Source: QHWT01 sp963755695
Lineage (GTDB): Bacteria > Acidobacteriota > Vicinamibacteria > Vicinamibacterales > 2-12-FULL-66-21
Assembly: GCA_963755695.1 (NCBI GenBank)
Contig: CAVWLB010000010.1
Coordinates: 2,480,001-2,544,000 of the forward strand
DNA length: 64,000 nucleotides
Reading direction: 5' to 3'
This document shows, piece by piece, positions 46,163-55,954 of the stretch (position 1 is the stretch's first letter; each line of letters begins with the position of its first letter). Below the pieces are notes generated by a model. That model was not told the origin of the DNA. It was given only the letters and a program-made list of their open reading frames with translations, and did not search any database. The translations under genes and the position numbers were made by a program.

Positions 46163-48378
46163 TCACGTGCGCAGGACGGCTGGTGTGAGGGGCAGCGTGC
46201 GCACCCGCTTCCCCGTGGCAGCGAAGACGGCATTGGCAACCGCCGGCGCGACGAGCGGCACCGGATGTTCGCCGAAGCCGCCGGGGGCCGCCCCGCTGTC
46301 GATGAACACGGTGTCGACCGCCGGCATGCGGTCGATGCGAAGGACTCGAAAATCGGCGAACGACCGCTGCACCGGCGCGCCATTCTTGAAGTCCATCTTG
46401 CCGAGCAGCGTGGCCGACAGTCCCCACGCGATGCCGCTCTCGGTCTGCGCCAGGACGCCGAGCGGGTTGAGCGCGATGCCGCAGTCGACGGCGGTCACGA
46501 TGCGATCGACGCGCAACTCCGACAGATCTGACGCCACCGATACCTCTGCCACCATCGCGAGATAGCTGCCGCCGTGGTACACGTTTGCCGCGACACCGCG
46601 GCCGCGCCGGCGGCCATCGCTCGATGGCAGCGGACGCCCCCAACCCGAACGCTCGCGGACCGTCTCGAGCGCTCGCGCCAGCCGCGCCCGATCGATCCGA
46701 TACGAGCCGACGGGCCGCACGTTCCGTGGCAGGAGCTCGAGTCGCAAGGCGATCGGATCCTTCGAGACCAGATGCGCGATCTCGTCGAGAAACGACTCGC
46801 GGCCGAACACGGTTGACGGATATTCCACGGCACGCCACGGGCCGACCGGAACCGGGCTGGTGACATCCGCGCAATCGACCCGCAGGTGCGGGAACTCATA
46901 AGGCGTGTCGAAGGCGCCCCACGGTGTCTCGTCCTTTTGTACGCGTCAGGCGCCTTTGCCGCCTTGGCCGGTCCTGTCCAGATGTTGCGTCCCTCGTGAA
47001 TGTCGTAAATCGTCAGATCAGACGCGGTCGTCTTGTGGACCAGCGCGACGAGTGCTCCGTCCCGGTCGAGACCGGCGGTGAAGCGTTCGCCCGTGGCCGG
47101 CTGGAAGTAGCCGCGCCGGATGTCATCTTCGCGCGTCCACATCACCTGCACCGGCGCGCCGATCGCCTTCGAGATTTCCGCGGCTTCGGCCGCGTAGTCC
47201 GAGAACAACCTGCGCCCGAATCCGCCTCCCATCATCACGCAGTGCAGTCGAATCGACGGCTCCGGCAGACCGGTGACGTTGGCGACCTGTTTCAACGTTC
47301 GCACATCGGTCTGGGTGGGGGCCCACACCTCGGCGCGATCGGCGCGCACGTCCGCCGTGCAATTCATCGGCTCCATCGGTGCGTGAGCCTGAAACGGAAA
47401 GATGTATGTCGCTTCGTGTCGTCTGGCCGCCGATGCAAGCGCCGACACCGCGTCGCCGTCGTGCCGCACCTTGAAGGTCGCGCGATCGAAGGCTTGCGGC
47501 AGCTCCTCCAGGTATCGATCCGAATCGAACTGACTGTGAGTCCCGCGCGACCATTCCACCTTCAGCGCGCTGCGTCCCTTGAGTGCGGCCCACGTGTCGG
47601 TCGCAACCACCGCAACGCCTGGATGAATGCCCTTCGAAATCGCGACGACGTGCCGTACCCCTGGTACCTCGAGGACCTCGTCGCGATTGAATCGGGAGAC
47701 GGTCGCCCCCAGCTCGGGTGCACGTTCCACCGTGGCGAACAGCAACCCGGGTACGCGCACATCGAGGCCGTACTCGGCTCGACCGGTGACGATCGCCGGA
47801 CCATCGACGCGCCGGGTTGGCTTTCCGAGCAGCCGGAAACTCGAAGCGCTCTTCACCGACGGTTTCGGCGGTAACGCCTGTCGCGCAGCGGCCGCGGCGA
47901 GCGCTCCGTAGCTGAGTCGACGATTGCTTGCCGTGTGAATGACCGCGGACTGCTCCGTCCGGCACGATGCCGGCGCGACTCGCCACTCGGCGGCGGCGGC
48001 GCCGACCAGCATCTCGCGCGCCGCAGCGGCGGCAAGGCGCAACTCTTCGTAGGCCTCCGAACTGCTGCTGCTTCCGCTGGTGTGCATCCGGATGCCCTTG
48101 AACTGCCCGCCCGGCCAGGCCTGCTCGACGCGAACCCGTGTCCAGTCGGCGTCGAGCTCCTCGGCGAGGATCACGGGAAGAAGGGTGCGCACGCCCTGTC
48201 CCATCTCGAGCCGAGTAACCCACAGCGTGATCGTCTCGTCGGGGTCAATCCGTAGATAAGCATTCGGTTGGAATGTGTCCGCCGGAGGCTCGGCGCGGCC
48301 CAGTTCTGGAAAACCAAATGCGATCGTGAGGCTCGCGGCGGCGGAGGTCTTGAGAAACTCGCGGCGGGTCGTCGTCAT
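46163..48378 (-). CDS. Molybdopterin-binding large subunit of an IorB/xanthine-dehydrogenase-family oxidoreductase (one-base frameshift)
   Basis: About 738 residues. The Tat signal RREFLKTSAAASLTIAFGF marks export, usual for IorB-type large subunits. Family blocks include FPFQAHAPMEPMNCTADVRA, MMGGGFGRRLFSDYAAEA and, near the C-terminus, the catalytic-Glu loop GGFGEHPVPLVAPAVANAV. At about 46935 a single base seems to be missing in a short A run (Y-K-K-D-E-T-P-W-G is split between frames). The ATG shares one base with the stop of the 2Fe-2S subunit (TGATG). Substrate unknown; aldehydes or N-heterocycles are typical. Confidence 0.86.
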
Positions 48379-48839
48379 CACGCCCTCGACGGCGCGGCGC
48401 GATGCACGGCGGCGCGGAGCCGCGCGTAGGTTCCGCAGCGGCACACATGGCTCGCCAGCGCTTCGTCGATCTCGCGATCGGATGGTGTCGGATGGTTGCG
48501 GAGCAGCGCTGCGGTCTCCATGATCATGCCTGGCTGGCAGAAGCCGCATTGCGCGACATCCTCTTCAATCCACGCGCGCTGGCAGGGATGTGTGCCGTCA
48601 GGCGAGAGCCCCTCGATGGTGACGTAGGACTTCCCCGCCGCGGCGGCGAGCGTGACCATGCAGGATCGGATGGCGCGCCCGTCCTCGTGAACCGTGCACG
48701 CGCCGCAGAGGCCGACACCGCAGCCGTACTTGGTGCCGAACAAGCCAAGCCGGTCGCGCAGCGCCCAGAGCAATGGCATGTCGGCATCACCCTCGATTTG
48801 CTGCACATGTCCGTTGACCGTGAGATTGAACAGAGGCAT
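48378..48839 (-). CDS. 2Fe-2S small subunit of an IorA-like molybdenum hydroxylase
   Basis: 153 residues. The plant-type ferredoxin cluster uses C40, C45, C48 and C60 (GCGVGLCGAC); the second [2Fe-2S] domain uses C98, C101, C133 and C135 (CGFCQPG, CRC). It transfers electrons from the molybdenum site of the large subunit, with which it is coupled by overlap. It has no signal peptide and is probably carried out by the Tat signal of its partner. No FAD subunit adjoins, as in the isoquinoline 1-oxidoreductase group, where cytochromes accept the electrons. Confidence 0.93.
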   Translation of the reverse strand: MPLFNLTVNGHVQQIEGDADMPLLWALRDRLGLFGTKYGCGVGLCGACTVHEDGRAIRSCMVTLAAAAGKSYVTIEGLSPDGTHPCQRAWIEEDVAQCGFCQPGMIMETAALLRNHPTPSDREIDEALASHVCRCGTYARLRAAVHRAAPSRA

Positions 48840-49032
48840 GCGGCTTGGACGACAAGACTAGCATTGCCGTCTTGTGACCTGACGGATCTGGTCACAATCT
48901 TCATCACATTACTGCGGTCGGTGGCGACGCTCTCCCGCCTGACTACGCCGCGTCTTGGATGTCGCGGTTCCTTTCGCACCACACCGGCCGCGCCTCGCAC
49001 CTCTGGGACAGCGACCCGTCATAATGCTCGTC

Positions 49033-50988
49033 ATGGACAATCCATTCGATGGCGACGATCCCTCCGTCCTCGAGATTCAATCCCGGGCCGCAGGGCCGCC
49101 GGGGTCGTTGCCGTTCACACCTGAAATGTTGCGCGAGCTCCCCTCAGGCAACCTGTTCGGCTGGAGTCAGAACGCGGGCATGGGCTGGGATCCTGCGGCA
49201 CTGGGCGGCCGGGAGTTCCTGGTGTTGTCGACCCACGGCGGGATCCGGGCACCGGACGGAACACCGATCGCGCTCGGTTATCACACCGGACATTGGGAAG
49301 TGGGCCTCCTCGTCGAAACGGCCGCACACGTCTTCAAGCAGGCAGGCGCTGTCCCCTTCGCCGCGGCGTGCACCGATCCGTGCGACGGCCGGTCGCAGGG
49401 CACCACCGCGATGTTCGACAGCCTGCCCTATCGCAACGATGCGGCGACGGTGTTTCGGCGGCTGATTCGATCGCTGCCGACGCGGCGCGGCGTACTTGGC
49501 GTGGCGACGTGCGACAAGGGGCTGCCGGCAATGATGATGGCGCTGGCAGGAAGCCGCGAGCTGCCCTGCGTGCTCGTACCTGGGGGGGTCACGCTGCCGG
49601 CGGCGGAAGGGGAGGACGCCGGACGAGTTCAAACGATCGGCGTCAGGTTCGTGCATGGAGAGCTGACGCTCGAGCGGGCGGCCGAACTTGGATGCCGGGC
49701 CTGCGCGACACCAGGCGGCGGCTGCCAGTTCCTCGGCACCGCCGCCTCGTCGCAGGTCGTCGGCGAAGCGCTCGGCCTCTCAGTGGGTCATGCTGCGCTC
49801 GCCCCGTCCGGCCATCCGATCTGGATCGACATGGCCCGCCGTTCCGCGCTCGCGCTGATGACGATGGAGGAATCCGGCACCCGTACGCGTGACATCGTCA
49901 CCGACGCCGCGGTCAGGAACGCGATGATCACCCACGCGGCGTTCGGCGGCTCGACTAATCTCGTGCTTCACGTGCCGGCGATTGCCCACGCCGCCGGCCT
50001 GCGGCGTCCGACCGCCGCCGACTGGTCCCTCGTCAATCGCGAGGTCCCGCGTATCGTGGACGCGCTCCCCAACGGGCCCCGCAATCACCCGACGGTCGAG
50101 GTCTTTCTGGCTGGCGGCGTCCCGGAAGTCATGCTGCACCTCAGGCGCGCGGGCCTGCTCGAGATTCGGGCGCGCACCGTTAGCGGCCTGACGCTCGACG
50201 CGCAACTCGACGCCTGGGAGTCGTCCGAACGTCGAGCGCGGCTGCGCGACCGGCTGCATCGCGAACAAGGCGTTGATCCCGACGACGTAATCATGTCGCC
50301 CGATCAGGCGCGGCACCGCGGCCTGACCTCGACGATCTGTTTCCCGCACGGCAATCTCGCGCCCGAGGGCTCGCTGATCAAGAGCACCGCGATCGATCCC
50401 AGCGTCGTCGACCCGAACGGCGTCTATCGGCTCACCGGACGCGCGAAGGTGTTTACCAGCGAGCCGGCGGCCATCGCGGCGATCAAGGGGAACCGCATCC
50501 AGCCGGGAGACGTGATGGTCCTTATTTGTCGGGGCCCGATGGGGGCAGGCATGGAGGAGATCTATCAACTGACGGGCGCGCTGCGCTACCTGCCCTTCGG
50601 CAAGCACGTCGCGATCGTCACCGACGCAAGATTCAGCGGCGTATCGACCGGCGCCTGCATCGGGCACGTGTCGCCCGAGGCGCTCGCCGGGGGACCGATC
50701 GGCAAAGTCTGCGACGGAGACTTGATCGAGATCGTGATCGACGTGAGGTCGCTCGAAGGCGCGCTGAACTTCGTCGGAACCGAAGGCAAGATCGTGGATG
50801 CGGCGGAAGGTGCGCGTCTGCTCGCCGACCGCGCGCCCCGGCCGGATCTCGCGCCCGATCCGGCGCTGCCCGACGACACACGGATCTGGGCGGCACTGCA
50901 GGATGCCAGCGGTGGTCCGTGGGGCGGATGCGTCGTCGACGCGGAAACCATCGTCCAGGCACTCAGCGGAGCGAAGGGGAAACGATAG
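49033..50988 (+). CDS. yjhG: D-xylonate dehydratase, YjhG/YagF family (IlvD/Edd superfamily)
   Basis: About 651 residues, the full length of E. coli YjhG, with recognisable co-linear blocks: FGWSQNAGMGWDP, DPCDGRSQGTTAMFDSLPYR, CDKGLPAMMMALAG, GGGCQFLGTAASSQVV, HAAFGGSTNLVLHVPAIAHA and DARFSGVSTGACIGHVSPEA. The enzyme removes water from D-xylonate to give 2-keto-3-deoxy-xylonate, using an Fe-S cluster and Mg. ATG 49033 or 49024 are both possible starts. It converges on an oxidoreductase gene. With the lactonase-type gene at 57334 it suggests an oxidative pentose route next to the isomerase route. Confidence 0.93.
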   Translation: MDNPFDGDDPSVLEIQSRAAGPPGSLPFTPEMLRELPSGNLFGWSQNAGMGWDPAALGGREFLVLSTHGGIRAPDGTPIALGYHTGHWEVGLLVETAAHVFKQAGAVPFAAACTDPCDGRSQGTTAMFDSLPYRNDAATVFRRLIRSLPTRRGVLGVATCDKGLPAMMMALAGSRELPCVLVPGGVTLPAAEGEDAGRVQTIGVRFVHGELTLERAAELGCRACATPGGGCQFLGTAASSQVVGEALGLSVGHAALAPSGHPIWIDMARRSALALMTMEESGTRTRDIVTDAAVRNAMITHAAFGGSTNLVLHVPAIAHAAGLRRPTAADWSLVNREVPRIVDALPNGPRNHPTVEVFLAGGVPEVMLHLRRAGLLEIRARTVSGLTLDAQLDAWESSERRARLRDRLHREQGVDPDDVIMSPDQARHRGLTSTICFPHGNLAPEGSLIKSTAIDPSVVDPNGVYRLTGRAKVFTSEPAAIAAIKGNRIQPGDVMVLICRGPMGAGMEEIYQLTGALRYLPFGKHVAIVTDARFSGVSTGACIGHVSPEALAGGPIGKVCDGDLIEIVIDVRSLEGALNFVGTEGKIVDAAEGARLLADRAPRPDLAPDPALPDDTRIWAALQDASGGPWGGCVVDAETIVQALSGAKGKR

Positions 50989-51004
50989 CGGCGAGTTTGC
51001 AGTT

Positions 51005-51044
51005 GGCGGTTCGGGGTTGGCGGTTTCTCGTTTCGTTAACCGCC
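51005..51044. repeat. GGCGGTT/AACCGCC repeats between convergent genes
   Basis: GGCGGTT occurs at 51005-51011 and 51019-51025; AACCGCC (51038-51044) can pair with either, followed by CTACCGCTAGCCGCTAAC. The 79-bp gap between the dehydratase and the minus-strand oxidoreductase is thus a small hairpin cluster, possibly ending transcription from both sides. Confidence 0.65.
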
Positions 51045-51067
51045 TACCGCTAGCCGCTAACAACGAT

Positions 51068-52231
51068 TCAGTATTTCACCTCCATCCACACGCTTCCCTT
51101 CGCGGCGCTCTGAAGGATTGCCTCGACGATCGCGTTGGCGCGGAAGCCGTCCTCGAACGTCGCGAATGCCGGAGGATGTGTGGCGTCGGGCTTCTTGCCC
51201 TCGGCAATGAAGCCGTAAATGTCGCGCATCAGATTGGCGAACGCATCGGCCCAGCCCTCCTGATGTCCGCCAGGCAGGTGCGCGTAGTGACGCACCGCCT
51301 CGTCAATCAATGAGGGATCCTTGTTCAACAGTACATTCGCCTTGTCGCGATGGCCGATCCACAGCTCGTTCTGGTACTCCTGCCGCCATCGCATGGACGA
51401 GATCGATCCGCACACTTCGAGCACCAGATCGTTTTTGTGTCCGGCGCAGACCTGCCCCACCGAGAAGCTTCCCTTCGCACCGTTGTCGAAGCGCAACAGG
51501 ACCGACGCGAGGTCTTCGACCTTGATGTCGACGAGCTCGAACTTCTCGCTCCCGGCCGCCGCCTGAAAGGCTTCACGGGATCCGGTCGGCTTCTTGCGCT
51601 TCGGGATCGTCGTGGTGATGTCGCCTAGCACGTGCGTAATCCGCAGGCCACTGACGTGCTGCGCGAGATCGCACCAATGCGATCCGATGTCGCCGAGTGC
51701 CGATGAGGCGCCACCCTTTTCCGGCTCGAGCCGCCATGAGTAATCGGTGTCCTTGATCAGCCAGTCCTGCAGGTACTGGCCGATGAGAAACCGAGGCGTG
51801 CCAATGTCTCCGCGCTTGATTGCGTGCCGCGCTTGCTGCACAAGTGGATTGCCACGGTAGTTGAAGGTCACGGCATTGACGATGCCCGCCTGGCGCGCCT
51901 GGTCGACGAGCTGCCTGGCTTCGGCGGCGGTCATGGCCAGCGGCTTGTCTGAGACCACGTGCTTCTTCTTGGCAATCGCCGCGGCGTTGACGGCGAAATG
52001 CAGGTAGTTGGGCGTGGCGTTGTGCACGACCTGAACGGCTGGATCGTCGAGCAGGGCCTGGTAGCTGCCGTAGGCCTTCGGCACACCGAGCGCGTCTGCT
52101 TTCTGCTTCGCCGACTGTTCGTTGCTGCCGGCAATCGCCACGACATCCACGAAGCCGAGACGCCGCACCGCGTCGACGTGGTGCGGCCCGACGAAGCCGG
52201 CACCGACGATTCCCATCCCGATACGTTTCAC
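51068..52231 (-). CDS. Gfo/Idh/MocA family oxidoreductase
   Basis: 387 residues, cytoplasmic. NAD motif GIVGAGFVGPHH (G10, G12, G15); the usual EKP motif appears as DKP in VSDKPLAMTAAEAR, a conservative change. The C-terminal domain has GSHWCDLAQHVSGLRI and YAHLPGGHQEGWADAFANLM, as in oxidoreductases for sugars, inositol or amino sugars. It is divergent from the xylulokinase gene across a repeat-filled gap. It could act on xylose-derived or other aldoses; the substrate is not determined. Confidence 0.88.
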   Translation of the reverse strand: MKRIGMGIVGAGFVGPHHVDAVRRLGFVDVVAIAGSNEQSAKQKADALGVPKAYGSYQALLDDPAVQVVHNATPNYLHFAVNAAAIAKKKHVVSDKPLAMTAAEARQLVDQARQAGIVNAVTFNYRGNPLVQQARHAIKRGDIGTPRFLIGQYLQDWLIKDTDYSWRLEPEKGGASSALGDIGSHWCDLAQHVSGLRITHVLGDITTTIPKRKKPTGSREAFQAAAGSEKFELVDIKVEDLASVLLRFDNGAKGSFSVGQVCAGHKNDLVLEVCGSISSMRWRQEYQNELWIGHRDKANVLLNKDPSLIDEAVRHYAHLPGGHQEGWADAFANLMRDIYGFIAEGKKPDATHPPAFATFEDGFRANAIVEAILQSAAKGSVWMEVKY

Positions 52232-52251
52232 GAGCGCCTCCAGAACAGGAA

Positions 52252-52401
52252 TTGGTGATTTGGGGATTTAAGGATTTGGGGATTGAGCTTCACGCGCGCT
52301 ACCGCGCGCGACTAAAGGTGCGGGTGGTAGCCCGCGCGATGCCAAATCACCAAGGGCGATTAAGAGTGCGGGCGGTAGACCGCACGATGCCAAATCACCA
52401 A
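52252..52401. repeat. Inverted and direct repeats in the oxidoreductase/xylB gap
   Basis: TTGGTGATTTGG (52252-52263) is complementary to CCAAATCACCAA at 52342-52353 and at 52390-52401. The latter two end 45-bp direct repeats (52309-52353 and 52357-52401) that differ at only a few positions. An eight-base GATTTGGG/GATTTAAG pattern leads in. The region precedes the xylB promoter. Confidence 0.9.
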
Positions 52402-52447
52402 ATCACTGAATCACCCATTCACCAAATTCAACCGGGCTCATCATACG

Positions 52448-52494
52448 TTGACTGTCGCGCGTCGGGCAGCATAAATTCCGGGGGCTGCAAGGAG
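52448..52494 (+). promoter_or_regulatory. Promoter and ribosome site for xylB
   Basis: TTGACT (52448-52453), 17 bp, then ATAAAT (52471-52476) match sigma-70-type boxes better than any other site in the window. AAGGAG lies at 52489-52494, seven bases before the ATT at 52502 that opens the kinase frame. The spacing supports transcription of xylB and xylA from here. Confidence 0.65.
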
Positions 52495-52501
52495 ACACGC
52501 T

Positions 52502-53993
52502 ATTCCTGTCATCGGCATCGACATCGGCACGGGAGGATCGCGGGCGGTGGTGGTCGGCGACGACGGCCGGCTGCTCGGAGCGTCGCACCGTAGAGCATGT
52601 GCCCTTTGCCTCTCCGCGGGCGGCCTGGGCCGAGCAGGACGCCGACGATTGGTGGCGAGCCTGCGCAGGAGGCGACCCGGGCGGCGATCGATACGTCCGA
52701 TGTCAGCGCACGCGACATTGGGGCGGTCGGACTGTCGGGACAGATGCACGGCGCCGTGCTGCTCGACGAAGCGCGGCGCGGTCCTGCGTCCGTCGATCAT
52801 CTGGTGCGATCAGCGCACCGACGCGGAATGCCGTGGCTCGACCAGACGGTCGGCCGCGAGCGGCTGCTGCGAGCTGACGCTCGAATCCCGCGCTCACCAA
52901 CTTCACCTGACCAAACTGCTGTGGGTGCGCACTCACGAACCGGAGATCTGGCAGCGCGTCCGTCACGTGCTGCTGCCGAAGGATTACGTGCGCTTCCGCC
53001 TGAGCGGTGAGTACGCGATCGATGTCGCCGATGCCTCGGGCACGCTGATGCTCGACGTGGCGCGGCGGCAATGGTCGCGATGAAATGCTCGAACGCGGTC
53101 GGGATCGATCGCGCGAATGCTTCCGACGGTGTTCGAATCGCCGGAGATCTGCGCGCGGGTGTCGCGCGACGCAGCCGACGTCCACCGGCCTCGTCGCGGG
53201 CACGCCGATCGTTGCGGGCGCCGGCGATCAGGCGGCCGGCGCGGTCGGCATGGGCATCACGCGGCCCGGCGCGGTCAGCGCCACCATCGGCACGTCAGGC
53301 GTGGTGTTCGCCGCGACCGACCGCCCGGCGCTCGACCCGCGCGGCCGGCTGCACACGTTCTGCCATGCGATCCCCGGGCGATGGCACGTGATGGGCGTCA
53401 CGCAGGCTGCCGGACTTTCGCTGCGGTGGGTGCGCGATCAATGGTGCGGCACGGGACCGGCGCCGTCCTACGATGAGCTCACACGCGAGGCAGCCGCCGC
53501 GCCAGCCGGCGCCGACGGCGTCTTGTGGGCGCCGTATCTGATGGGCGAGCGCACGCCGCACTGCGATCCGCACGTCCGCGCGCGCGCTCGTCGGCCTCGC
53601 CGCGCATCACGGCCGCGGCCACATCGTGCGCGCCGTCCTCGAAGGCGTTGCGTTCAGCCTGCGCGACACGTTCACGATTTTTTCCGAGCTCGCAGATGCC
53701 GGTCGAGCGGATCCGTCTCGGCGGTGGCGGGGCGCGATCGCTGCTGTGGCGCCAGATCCAGGCCGACGTCTACGGCCATGCCGTCGAAACCGTCAAGGCC
53801 GACGAAGGCGCCGCGTACGGCGCCGCGGTACTCGCCGGCGTCGGCGCCGGCTTGTGGTCGAGCGTCGACGAACGCGTGCGATGCGCTCGTGCACACGGCG
53901 GACCGCGTAACCCCCGACCCTGCCGGTACCGCAATCATGAACGAACGCTACGTTGCCTACCGGCGCATCTACCCCGCGCTCCAACAGCTGTGA
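52502..53993 (+). pseudogene. xylB: Xylulokinase (FGGY), multiple frameshifts and ATT start
   Basis: The frame opens IPVIGIDIGTGGSRAVVV, the FGGY phosphate-binding start, at an ATT codon seven bases after AAGGAG. The protein then jumps between all three frames: FASPRAAWAEQDADDWWRAC, ARDIGAVGLSGQMHGAVLLD, LHLTKLLWVRTHEPEIWQRV and VLLPKDYVRFRLSGEYAIDV, GAVGMGITRPGAVSATIGTS, and a C-terminus NERYVAYRRIYPALQQL. At least seven changes lie between 52590 and 53900. All domains of xylulokinase are represented in order, so the locus is complete but disrupted. It phosphorylates D-xylulose after XylA. Next gene: xylA. Confidence 0.8.
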
Positions 53994-54065
53994 GCCGGGA
54001 GCTGGCGTCGAACCCGCGTCGTGGCCCACGAGCTCTGGCCCTTGCTGTTGACGTGAGCACCCATC

Positions 54066-55231
54066 ATGCCTGATTTCACTCCTCGACCTGAACACAAGTT
54101 CTCGTTCGGACTCTGGACCGTCGAGCAATCGCGGCCGCGATCCGTTCGGCGACGTCGTCCGGCCGGCACTTCCGCCGAACGATGCCGTCGCGCTGCTCGG
54201 CGAGGTTGGCGCGTGGGGCGTGAACCTCCACGACAACGATCTCGTGCCGATCGACGCCACACCATCCGACCGCGACCGTATCGTCAGCGAGTTTCAGCGC
54301 GCCTGCAAAGAGCACGGCATCGTCGTCCCGATGGCGACCGTCAATCTCTTCTTCGATCCGGTGTTCAAGCGACGGCGCGTTCACGTCCAACGATGCCCGC
54401 GTGCGCGCGTTCGCGCTGCAAAAGACGATGCGCGCAATGGATCTCGGCGCTGAACTGGGCGCCAGAATCTTCGTGCTGTGGGGCGGACGCGAAGGCACGG
54501 AGACCGATGCCTGCCGCCGACCCGACGAAGCGGTCAAGCGGCTGCGGGATGCGGTCAACTATCTCTGCGAGTACTCGCTCGACAGGAAGTACGGGTTCCG
54601 TTTCGCGCTCGAAGCGAAGCCCAACGAACCTCGCGGCGACATCTACATGGCCACGACCGGCGCGTATCTCGGGTTCATTCCGACGCTCGATCACCCCGAG
54701 ATGGTCGGCGTCAATCCGGAGGTCGCGCACGAACAGATGGCCGGCCTCAACTTTCTTCACGCCGTCGCCCAGGCGTGGGAGGCGGGCAAGCTCTTTCACA
54801 TCGATTTGAACGATCAGGCGCCCGGCCGCTACGACCAGGATTTCCGCTTCGGGGCGGCGAACCCGAAGGCCGCTTTCTTCCTGGTGAAGTTCCTGGAGGA
54901 GGTCGGTTACGACGGCCCGCGTCACTTCGATGCCCACGCCTACCGGACGGAGGATTACGAGGGCGTGAAGGACTTCGCGCGGGGCTGCATGCGGACTTAC
55001 CTGATCTTGAAGGAGCGCGCCAGGCAGTGGCACGCGGACGCGGACATCCAGGCATTGATCAAGGAGGTTGCGGCACTGGGATCGAATGCCCCCGTCATCG
55101 GCCGTTATTCAGCCGGCCAGCGCGACGCGGTGCTCGGCGCGTCGTTCGACCGCGCGGCCATCGCCAAGCGCGGCCTTGCGTACGAGCGACTCGATCAACT
55201 GACCGTGGAAGTGCTGCTGGGAGTCCGCTGA
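54066..55231 (+). CDS. xylA: Xylose isomerase, two frameshifts near the 5' end
   Basis: About 388 residues, the length of the actinobacterial-type (class I) XylA. MPDFTPRPEHKFSFGLWTV starts at ATG 54066. A one-base shift near 54121 leads to NRGRDPFGDVVRPALPPNDA and VNLHDNDLVPID; another near 54369 leads to the long third frame. Catalytic features are present: the LHDND histidine block, LEAKPNEPRGDIY, DHPEMVGVNPEVAHEQMAG and IDLNDQAPGRYDQD. It interconverts D-xylose and D-xylulose with divalent metal. It follows xylB in the same direction. The frame breaks are single-base, so the functional gene is probably intact in the cell. Confidence 0.87.
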
Positions 55232-55872
55232 TGGACAGCCAGCACCCGCACGGCGGTCAGCCGGTGCTGCGCCGCGGGCCGCCGCCGCGCGACGCGCGGT
55301 TGGTCGTAATCCTCGCGCACGGGCGGGGTTCGTCAGCGGCGGATCTGCTCGGCCTCGCGCGCGAGTTCACGGTCGAAGATGTCAGCTACCTGGCGCCGGA
55401 AGCGGCCGGCCACACCTGGTATCCGTACTCGTTCCTCGCCCCGATCGAGAAGAACGAGCCGTATCTCAGCTCGGCGCTGCGCCTGCTTGGCGAACTGGCG
55501 GAGCAGGTGGCCAACGAGGGCGTCAGCGCGGATCGGGTCGTGTTGCTCGGCTTCTCGCAGGGCGCGTGCCTGTCGCTTGAATTTGCGGCACGCCACGCAC
55601 GGCGCTACCGGGCGGTGGTCGCGCTGAGCGGCGGACTAGTCGGTCCGCCTGGCACGCCGCGCGATTACGCCGGATCGTTCGAGGGGACACCGGTGTTTCT
55701 CGGGTGCAGTGACATCGACCCGCACATTCCGCTCGAACGGGTGGACGAGTCTGCGGAGGTGTTTCGGGGGATGGGCGCGACGGTGGACGAGCGGATTTAT
55801 CCGCGCATGGGACATACGGTCAACGGCGACGAGATTGACGCCGTTGACGCGCTATTGAAGCCTCTGTTGTAG
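55231..55872 (+). CDS. Phospholipase/carboxylesterase family alpha/beta hydrolase
   Basis: 213 residues. The ATG shares one base with the xylA stop (TGATG), so it is translationally coupled. Catalytic triad candidates are S109 in GFSQGA, D161 in GCSDIDPHIP and H195 in MGHTV. The oxyanion region is AHGRGSS. It is cytoplasmic and probably an acyl- or carbohydrate-ester hydrolase, perhaps removing acetyl groups from xylose derivatives, given its operon. The substrate is not known. Confidence 0.88.
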   Translation: MDSQHPHGGQPVLRRGPPPRDARLVVILAHGRGSSAADLLGLAREFTVEDVSYLAPEAAGHTWYPYSFLAPIEKNEPYLSSALRLLGELAEQVANEGVSADRVVLLGFSQGACLSLEFAARHARRYRAVVALSGGLVGPPGTPRDYAGSFEGTPVFLGCSDIDPHIPLERVDESAEVFRGMGATVDERIYPRMGHTVNGDEIDAVDALLKPLL

Positions 55873-55954
55873 GGCGGGTGTTCCGCGTTCGCGCGAAGCG
55901 CTTCGGCGGACCGCCGTAGCCTTGGCGGAGGCTGGTTAGGCCCGCCAAAGTGAG

